Assembly: GCA_001599815.1 (NCBI GenBank)
Contig: BCIA01000002.1
Location: 937,831 to 1,001,830, forward strand
Reading direction: 5' to 3'
From: Furcasterigmium furcatum
Lineage: Eukaryota; Ascomycota; Sordariomycetes; Glomerellales; Plectosphaerellaceae
Length of the DNA: 64,000 nt
Part shown: positions 56,226 through 64,000 of the stretch, piece after piece
Layout: each line of letters begins with the position of its first letter
Position numbering within the stretch: position 1 is the first letter of the stretch
The notes under the pieces: generated by a model
Database searches by the model: none
What the model was told of the DNA's origin: nothing
The model's input: the letters and a program-made list of their open reading frames with translations, nothing else
Program-made: the position numbers and the translations under genes

Positions 56226-56622
56226 CGTGACTGTGGCTGCGAGCGCGCAATGCTTCAAATCTTGTCGTGCGTTGTCGTGGTATGCAGTGGTCAAGGTGAA
56301 GTCGCGGCGAACCACAAAAGATGGAGGCGAGGCTGAGGAGAATCCAGGTCGAGGCTTTGGAGTGTAGGGGCCATGATTGGCTGGTGGATTCAATCGGACA
56401 GGGGTGGATCGGCAGCCGAACGCGACAGATTTCCAAAACCGAGCCAGGCCAATTGGCGTGTGGTGCTAGCCCACTAGAACCTGGATGCCACCCCAAAGCT
56501 GGCCGCCAAACCAAGCTCTCCTCTCCTGCTGGACAAGTGTAACAGGGAGAAACACAATCAACAACGCTCCCGATCCGTCACCACCCGCAACCGGATAGAC
56601 GACGATAGACGGACCCCATCCC
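56226..56622. promoter_or_regulatory. Bidirectional promoter between U1-C and Erv25 genes
   Basis: 397 bp between two ATGs facing away from each other, so both housekeeping promoters must lie here. No TATA box stands out. Limits are the two start codons; transcription starts are unknown. Confidence 0.5.
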
Positions 56623-57439
56623 ATGGCGCAACCACGATCACTGCTGCAGTATGTCTGCAGCCTCATCCTCCTCGCCTGCACCGCACAGGCCCTGAGGTTC
56701 GAGCTTCAAGCCACGTCGTCGGGTGCCAGCAGGGAGCGATGCGTCCGCAACTTCGTAGCCAAGGACACGCTGGTCGTCGTGACGGCCACCGTGGGCGGAT
56801 ACAAGGGCGATGGCATGACCGTCAACATGAGGGTGCGTTCTGGAATCCCAGGAGGATCGATCTCCCGAGGAATCACAGTGCTAACAAGGGTCGTGTGATC
56901 ACAGATCAAGGATGCTGTCGGCAACGAGTACGGCAGGCCTCGAGACGTTGCTGGCGAGCAGAGGACGGTCTTCACTTCCCACGACAACGCCGCTTTCGAC
57001 GTGTGCTTCGAGAACATCTTCTCCGGCTGTGCGTCTTCCCTCCCTTCTCCCACCCACTTGACACCATCACATGCAGTCAATCTTCCTTGTCGGTCCAGGC
57101 TAACCGCCGTCCACAGCGCGAAACATCCCCAACGCCTTCCGTGACGTCGAGCTCGACATTGACATCGGTGCCGACGCCAAGGACTGGGCCGCCATCCAGG
57201 CCACCGAGAAGCTCAAGCCCGTCGAGGCCGAGATGCGCCGCATCGAGGAGCTCGTCAGCGAGATCAACCGCGAGATGGACTACCTCAAGCTCCGCGAGCA
57301 CAAGCTGCGCGACACCAACGAGAGCACCAACACCCGCGTCAAGTGGTTCGGCGTCGTCACCACCATGATCCTCATCGCCCTCTGGGGCTGGCAGATCATG
57401 TACCTTCGCGCCTACTTCCGGTCGAAGCATCTCATCTAG
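56623..57439 (+). CDS. erv25: p24-family cargo receptor Erv25
   Basis: Exons 56623-56832, 56905-57028 and 57117-57439; introns of 72 and 88 bp with CTAAC branch sites; 218 residues (yeast Erv25 is about the same size). Residues 1-23 are a signal peptide (MAQPRSLLQYVCSLILLACT). About 24-125 is the GOLD domain with its two conserved Cys (SRERCVRNFV and DVCFENIFS). About 145-185 is a coiled coil (AEMRRIEELVSEINREMDYL). About 188-206 is the membrane helix (WFGVVTTMILIALWGWQIMY). The short cytosolic tail ends AYFRSKHLI, with the aromatic and basic residues that bind COPII/COPI coats. Erv25 partners Emp24 and other p24 proteins in ER-Golgi vesicles. Confidence 0.92.
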
Positions 57440-57991
57440 ACACACAAACCCCACAAAACAACGCGCTCTCTTTGGTATTTTCGGACCGGTCAGACCTGTT
57501 CCTTGGGATTATGAAAGGATGCAGACAGACGGGGATGCATGGCGACCTCTTGTTTGTTCTTCCTAATGGGGTCACGCCACGACATGACAAAATATATGGG
57601 GAGGCAGAGAGTGTAGATGACGGCGAAACTAGCGCTTCCGCGGAAGTGAGCCTCCAGCATGGAGTTACAGGATGTCCCTATGCGTGTCAAGGCGATGCCG
57701 TACGGTAGCTGAGAGTCTGGACGAAAATGCGACACATCGATCGTCAACGCCATGAACTTGGAATGAATTCAGCCCTGTCCCGCTCCAAGAGGGTATCTAA
57801 AAGTAGGCATGAAGCGCAGACGGCCCAACGCCCAATCCGAGACTATGATCCCGCCCACTCCGGCCAGCAATCTCTCGAAGAACAAACCAGAAGAGCAACC
57901 GCCCAGCCACCGTATCCCGCAGAAGAATCCGCATTCCCATTCGTCGTGTCGTCATCGTTAAAGAAAATAAAAGTAGAGAGGCGCGGTGCCG
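57440..57991. other. Convergent intergenic region
   Basis: About 550 bp between the stops of erv25 and the Dsn1 gene; 3' flanks only as far as I can see. Confidence 0.6.
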
Positions 57992-59671
57992 TCATCCCCC
58001 GCCCTCAGGGAGGATGCGCCCCAGACTCCGTAGGACTTCCATCGTCGGGAGCTCTTTCGTGCCCGCGGCTGTCCTCTCCCGAATCTCGCGGTCCCTAAGC
58101 CGCGCCGAGCTCTGGGAGAGCACCTTGTCCGCCTCTCGGCCGGCTGTGTCGACACGCTGCAGTAGCTTGTGTACCGCGTCGGCGAGCTGATCGATCTTGA
58201 ACTCGAGTGAGGACTGCACGCTCTGCAGCCTCGTCTGCGTCTCGCGCCGTGTAGATTCGAAAGAGGTTGATGGGTCCGTGAGATAGCTGAGCATTTGCGC
58301 CTCGTTGGCATCGAGGCTTTTCAGATCGGGGAGGGCGGGAAGAGGCGGCTGTCCTGGTTCTGACGGTGATTCTGGGAAGAGTGGTGGTATCTCTGGGGCT
58401 TGCGCGTTCTTAAGAGCGAGCCAGGCTTTCTTCTCTTCTTTTAACCTATGTGGTGTGTGAGAAAACAACCGTTGAAGAATGACATGACGGATGAATCGTA
58501 CCTTTTGACCTTCGCCTCGAGTCCCGCGATCTTCTGCTGGTGCTCCTCGTTCCTCGGGTTCGGTTTTCGTACAATCGGTGCCGTTCTCTTAGGCGCCACG
58601 TCGTCTCTAGCAAACCAATCCGAGCATTCAGACTTGTTGGCAAAGTCTTTCAGAAGGTAGTCTTGTATTGCCCGTGCTGTTCCACAGAGTCAGTATCACC
58701 TACGAAAACGCACCAACATCAAGCAACGTACCTCCGTTGACGACCACCGCATCAGCCGAACCATGCGGCGGTTTGGCCAGCAGTGCCCGTTCGCCACACC
58801 ACGTCAACAGCTGCTTCATCCTCCGCGGTTCGCTCAGGCCGTCCGCCGATATGTGCTTATAGAATTCTGACGTGGACACCTGCTGATGCGGTATGGCGTT
58901 GTGCCCGTTTTCGATTAATGAGCTGGCGCGCCGGCCCCTCATCCCGAGACTGCTCCGACGCGTCCCTCCGCCCTTCTTCCGCATTTCCTTATTTCGATTG
59001 ATTACTGGCGTGTCGCTGACGGGTAACGTGATCCTCGCAGACTCGATCGAATCGTCTGCCCCCTGGGGTGTTTGAGTGACGTCCGCCGCCTCCTCCGTCA
59101 CCGGCTCCGTCGCATTCATCTGCGCATGTTTCCGTTTGGATGCTGTTGACTTCGGTGCTGGCCGCGGTTCTTCGACGTTGACCGAATTGCGCGTGGTCCG
59201 CTGCGTCCTCTTCTTTGGCACGACCAATGGAGATTCATCCAAGCTGGCCTCGACACTCGCAGTGCGCGTTGACCTCCGCAGTTCCGTAGTCGCGCTTGTC
59301 TTTGCCTTCTTCGTAGCTTTCGGTGCAGGAGCAGGATCCTCTGCCGGCGCGGCGCGTCCCTTCACTGCCTTCCCTCGGCCAGACTTCCTCGGTGGTAACG
59401 GGTCCGTGTCGAGCTCATCCGGCGCCGACGGCGCTGTCTTCGGTCGCTTCGGTCCTCGCGAGAAGTGAAAATCGCCATCCTGTTCGTCCCATAGTGAAGC
59501 GCCTACGCCGTGCGTCAGTAAAATCGCGCGTCTTCTCGCCGTGTCCACGTCCTGTGGTCGCAGCATCCGGTGTCTCTCACCTCCCGTGCGCTTGCTCTTC
59601 CTCTGCCCCGGCTGGTCGTTGCTCATGCTAATTACTTGCAACACTTGACGGGTTTGCACGACGGACGTCAT
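57992..59671 (-). CDS. Kinetochore protein Dsn1/Mis13 (MIND/Mis12 complex)
   Basis: Exons, minus strand: 59671-58732, 58676-58502, 58445-57992; introns of 55 and 56 bp; 522 residues. The first ATG is at 59671 (MTSVVQTRQVLQVISMSNDQ); an in-frame ATG at 59626 (MSNDQPGQRKSKR) is the alternative start. Residues 1-200 are basic and disordered. The central motif TRRSSLGMRGRRASSLI is the conserved Dsn1 segment around its Aurora-B/Ipl1 phosphorylation sites (RRSS, RRAS). The Mis12-complex helical domain follows: EFYKHISADGLSEPRRMKQL, LLTWCGERAL, AIQDYLLKDFA, and the C-terminal coiled coils (RLKEEKKAWLALKNA; LEFKIDQLADAVHKLLQRVD). Dsn1 links inner-kinetochore CENP-C to outer KNL1/Ndc80. Confidence 0.9.
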
Positions 59672-60944
59672 GGATGGTGCGGTGTTCCCGTGGCCTGCAT
59701 CCGGGGAAATCGATGGGGGAAGTCGAGTTGAAGTAAGGTCGACGTTGGGGTCGGGCGCGTGACGACGATGTCCGGTGTGGTCGCGTCGCCTGATATTTGG
59801 TATCGATATATTTACGCGACAAATCGAGTTGCATCCGTGGGCGAGACTCTCAATGGCGTCCAGAGGTACAGTTGCCGGCGTTCAAGTGGTTGTTTGGTGT
59901 CATGACCCGGTCTGGAGGTGCGAGGTGCGGCGTCTTCATGGGCCTTGTTTACTCTGATCGAAGACTGGACTGCGCTAGACCCAATACGGCAGGGTTCCAC
60001 CCCCACCACCGGGCCCACCTTCATACTTCCCCTGGGCTGGACACCAAGTTCACCTCAACCTGGAAGTAGTTCTTCAGCACTTGATGAGCCAACAACGACA
60101 CTGGACTCCGCCTCTGTGTATTTACATTTTGGTGTAGACCATCTCATTATACATAAGATGCTACCTACACTGCTGACCGCTGACGATAAGGGCACCAATC
60201 TAGACAGGTCGCAAGACACGGGCATTCTCATTCCCCGCAATGTCAGTCTCAGCTCATTCTGGCTGTATCCAAGATTCCCGCGGGACGAAAGTCGTAACGT
60301 TGAACGCATGTTGCTTCGAATATATCTATCTGTAGCCCTTGTTGCCGATGGCTACCCGTTCCGCTACTCAATACTAGTAATCGTGTGCCTAAGAGGCAGA
60401 GTTGCGACCTGCCAACGCCCTCCTCGGACGCCGTCCAAATTCACAGAAGCAGCCAGACCCCATACTCCATTTTGACATGTATGCCCAACCGCACACCTCA
60501 ATATGTACAAGTTGAGGAAAGCGAGACGCCCCAAGCCAAAGCTTGGCCATCCTCACCAAACTCCATTCCCCACGTAAGCCGGAAAGAACTGTTTTTGTTA
60601 CCGTACAGCCATCCCTCATCCGGCTTGCCCGCACAAGAGAACCGAGATCATGGTATCATCCTTTTCGTGAATGACAGGTCGAAATATGTATGTTGGTACA
60701 GGCCGACAATGGCCACCACGCCAGACAGGAACCCCCGAGAGCCATCCGGCGACCCGGTCAGCACCACCGCCGTCACGAGGTCCCTCATAGTGCCACTTAA
60801 GTAGCACTTCCGTGGGGCGGCCTCGGCGGCGTTGTGGTCACCTTGGGTTTGGTGTTCCAGACCGATCAGATCAGGCCAGGGGGGATACAGGCCGCGGGCC
60901 CCCATAGGATCGGAGAAGCGACGGATGTCTACCGGCGGTCCACC
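59672..60944. other. Intergenic, about 1.3 kb
   Basis: Upstream region of the Dsn1 gene and 3' flank of atf1. ORFs 59918-60475 and 60385-60804 (plus) do not look coding. Confidence 0.55.
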
Positions 60945-62661
60945 CTAGGAGAAGCGACGAGGTGCGCCCTGGCCGCCTGCCATGACTTGCTGGTTGGGTG
61001 GCATGGGTCCTGCCATGCCGTAAGGGTTCATCTGGGCGTTGAATGGTTCCATAGGCTGTTGCATGAACGCTCCGTGAAGACCCTGCTGCTGGGTCACAGG
61101 ACAGTCCTTGTGGGCAAGGAGGAGCGTCTTCAGATTGACGACTTCCTCCCGCAGCTGCGTAATCTGAGCGGTTAAAGCGTCGTTCTCGGAACTGTAGAGC
61201 TCGACCTTGGTTTGAAGATTCGCCAGCCACTGTTTCTTGCGCTGTCGACATTTGAGAGCAGCCACGCTGGAAAGTCCGTTAATATCAAAGGCATCAAAGG
61301 CGGAAAGTGATTTCCAAGGGCGGGGGATCACCTACCGATTTCGCTCCAAGAAGTTCTTTCGCTTCTCCTCATCCGTCATCTTAGACTTGGATCCATCGAG
61401 GCCCTTCATGTCGTCATCCTCGTCTTCCGAGCCAGAGTCCAGTTCTTGGGACAGACTGGGGGCAGTTTTGGCTTTCTTGTTGGCGGGACCCTTAGCCGGC
61501 GCGTCCTCGGCTTTCCGACGACCATTGGTCGTTGCTGGTGCACCGTTCTTCTTTCCCTTTCCTCGTGTGTTTGGCCGTGCGGGGCCAACCTCATCACTAC
61601 CTTCGCTGCCGCCTCGAATCGAGGACCCAGCACCGGTTGAGCCACCGCCGTTTTGCATGGTAGGAGAGCCATCAAGAGGCTGGACGGCGGGCGCCGCATT
61701 CCCATGAGCCTGAGGCTGGGTCGCGTTGGGATAGCCGGCAGGGGCAACGCCATTCCCACCCTGGCCCCGGGCAAGCATGAACAGGCCGTTGGCGGCGTCA
61801 TTGTCGTGAGGATCGAACGGTCCTGTGGGCTTGACCTCGGGCTTCGAGGTCGCGACACCGTTAGGCATGTCTTGTGGCTGTGATGTGACTGCCGCTTGAT
61901 TCTGGTTGTTGGCCTGGTTCTGGCCTTCGCGCTTTGCGGCGGCTGCGGCGTTGACAGCGGTACGGTGGAAATCGAGAGTGCTTGGTGTCACACCACCACT
62001 TGCGATCTGTGCAAAGAGCTGAGAGTTGGGACTCGGGGCAGGGAACATAGACCCGCTGCCGCCGGGAGTCAAGCCTGTCCTTAAGGAGGACTCGTTGGGC
62101 GTCGGGAACCCTCCTCCGCGAAGATGATGGGTGTCGCTGAAGTAATCATTGGTCGGGCCCGACAACATCGCCGGGCTCAGGGGGCCAGTTCGCAACGAGC
62201 CTCCTCCCCAGTTGAAAGGGGTAGTGCCGGTGCCGGGCAGGAGCGCCGAGGGTGATGTGATGTGGGCGACGGGAGGCAACTTGGTGCCGCCGGGAGTCTC
62301 TGCACCGCTGCCGCCACCGAAGGACTGCTCGAAGGGGTTGGGTTCGAGGCTCAGGTTGTTGTCGGCGCCGCGAGCGTTCCCAAAGTAGTCGGGTGTACTG
62401 CCAGTCTGGCCGGGACGAGGAGGGGGACCAAGGGGCTTTGCGCCGTCAATCTCGGGCTTCACGTTCGAGTCGGAAGGCTTTGCGTCGGCAGCAGAATCTA
62501 CGGAAGGGGAAAGCCGTGTTAGCAGTGACGAGACGTCATGAGGGCTTGAGATGCAAAGGAGAATAGACGATTAACTCACCATTGCGGGGTGGAGTAGTGT
62601 TGTTGGACTTGGACTGTTTGGGGGACTTTGAGTCGCCCCTGTTGCTCGGTGAGGTCCCCAT
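60945..62661 (-). CDS. atf1: bZIP transcription factor Atf1/AtfA (ATF/CREB family)
   Basis: Exons, minus strand: 62661-62580, 62497-61336, 61266-60945; introns of 82 and 69 bp in matching phases; 521 residues. The start is MGTSPSNRGDSKSPKQSKSN. The motif LSLEPNPFEQSFGG marks the N-terminal Aft1 osmotic-stress region, followed by homologous-recombination-type Ser/Pro regions (THHLRGGGFPTPNESSLRTG; SNSQLFAQIASGGVTPSTLD-like). The basic region spans intron 2: KRKNFLERN / RVAALKCRQRKKQW, with the N-x-x-A-x-x-C-R invariant residues, then a leucine zipper (LQTKVELYSSENDALTAQIT; LREEVVNLKTLLLAHKDC). It binds CRE (TGACGT) sites as a target of the Sty1/Hog1 stress MAPK. In plant-pathogenic and other filamentous fungi AtfA controls stress resistance and conidial dormancy. 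Confidence 0.93.
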
Positions 62662-64000
62662 GATGACGACGATGATGTATGATGTAGCGTACTACAACGA
62701 GACAGCTTAGGTCGGTAGGGTGAGGGAGGGCGAAGGGCGACGGGATTGACGTCGTGTGCGGGAGTAGAAGAAGCCAGATGAGGTCACAGCAGGACGAAAG
62801 CGCACCAAGAGGCTGATAAACTAGAGGAGCAGTATGGGCAAGGGGGCGAAATAGAAGCGGGAAGAGTTATGGGAACCGTGACGGTCGATGGAGAATGGTG
62901 CGCCACTCTGTCCGAAAAAGAGGAACCCAACTTGGCACGCCGGTACTGTACTGTACACTACCCACGAGTGTATGTAGTAGATGCAAGCCGCGTGCTAGGA
63001 GGCTGTTGTCGGAGCGGCGTGGCTCTGGTGGTGGTGGTTGATGGCTTCCCGCTGGGGGGGGTGTTTGACTCTGACTCGGCCGTGTGATCTTCGACTGAGG
63101 TTCGAATACACGCGCCGCCCGCTGCTTGGAGCTAAGGTAGGGGATGAAAATGACACGACGAAAACAGCAGAAAGCCGATTGCGTAGTAGCTTTCTGCACC
63201 TGAGTGCGTTATCGTGACGGGCAGTGGGAAGCGTGGTGCGTCCAGGTGCTGCCGCGGGTGTGGTTGAGTTGGTTGGGAGAAACGGCAGACGTCACAGAGG
63301 AAGTATGACGTTGCGGTTTGTGGACTTTAAAAAAAATGGGCGACGAGGCACTTCAAAGGGGGGAGGGAGACAGGGCAGGCAGGAGTGTCGCGCGCGTGCT
63401 GTGGCCCCGGGGGGTGGGCGAGAGACCGTCTGATTCCGGTTGTCCTCTGGCTCTCGTCTCGTCGCGCGAGGTACATACATGCAGTACAGTATCTCACGAG
63501 AGGAGGTGGAGGGGGGTCTTTCCAGAAATCGGCTGGGACGGTGGGGAATCTCGATGACGCCGTCCCGGTGGTGAGCCCCGACTCTCGCTGACAAAAAGCA
63601 AAAAGAGGAAGGCGAGGCCGTCCAGCGCCCCACACATCCTCTTTGTTCCGGGCGTTCTTTGGCTGTCGGGACCTCAGAGATGAGGCAATCACCCACGGCA
63701 CCGTTTCCGGGGCGTTTTCTCCAGGCTTGGCATTGGCACTGTGCTATTGGATGCCAACTTGGACCGAGTCCCGTCCCGCTCAGAGTTTTCGACCGCCTCA
63801 ACGCCTCTGCAGCCGATGCCTCGACAGGATGCAGACGATGGACTCTTCGGTCGTACCCGGAGGCCCAGTCTTGAAGTGCTGCGAAACTGGAGCACTCTTC
63901 CACGTCAGTCCCAGTCGCCGACTCGCAACAGGAGACTCAACGATACTTTGCTTGGACGCCTCAACCTCCAGCACTGTGTCGATACGGAATGACCCAATCC
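62662..64000. other. Upstream region of atf1 to the right edge
   Basis: About 1.3 kb, G-rich on the plus strand (C/T-rich in the atf1 sense), as expected for the atf1 promoter and leader. ORFs at 63292-63903 (minus) and 63741-63992 (plus) are not convincing. A gene could start beyond the edge. Confidence 0.5.

Noticed and set aside
1..64000. Secondary-metabolite cluster, transposon, tRNA or rRNA genes
   Set aside because: No polyketide synthase, peptide synthetase, transposase or reverse transcriptase motifs were seen, and no tRNA T-arm or rRNA signature was recognised by eye.

Overview
The window looks like nuclear chromosomal DNA of a filamentous ascomycete (Pezizomycotina, most likely a Sordariomycete; a Colletotrichum-like fungus would fit, but that is inference). 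Reasons: short 49-95 bp GT-AG introns with CTGAC/CTAAC branch sites, GC-rich coding sequence, pyrimidine-rich leaders, and homologues of fungal regulators (WetA, EsdC, Atf1/AtfA). The strand and order of genes follow no operon logic. Five ambiguous bases (N) mark it as draft assembly.

Layout. 1-6611: the 3' part of a giant Gly/Leu-rich repeat protein gene, running off the left edge. 9653-11924: a TRP-like/flavin-carrier (Flc) membrane protein, convergent with wetA (16181-18361, minus) across about 4.3 kb without a clear gene. 20732-21553: a small conserved-looking hypothetical gene. 23880-33230 is accessory in character: a broken DJ-1/PfpI-family gene, a CorA-like transporter gene with a problematic 5' exon, and a lineage-type Ser/Thr kinase (28408-31900) flanked on both sides by two tiny spliced genes whose proteins resemble each other. 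34646-44669: an AIM24-domain protein, a Pro-rich hypothetical protein, an amidohydrolase, an interrupted orphan gene, and an EsdC-like glycogen-binding-domain protein. 46970-48715: an HD-domain phosphohydrolase and a GPI-anchor-type surface protein. 51582-54629: a large disordered protein. 55387-62661 is a compact housekeeping block: U1-C snRNP protein (with a 6-nt micro-exon), Erv25 p24 cargo receptor (divergent from U1-C), kinetochore Dsn1/Mis13 and the bZIP factor Atf1.

How genes may work together. There is no biosynthetic cluster. Three development/stress regulators (wetA, esdC-like, atf1-like) lie within 47 kb. Upstream of wetA there is an unusual density of CATTCY motifs, the known AbaA target, which fits the AbaA-to-WetA conidiation cascade. 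The best candidate for something undescribed is the kinase with two flanking paralogous microproteins (27.8-33.2 kb). The giant repeat protein and the U1-C micro-exon are the next most interesting.
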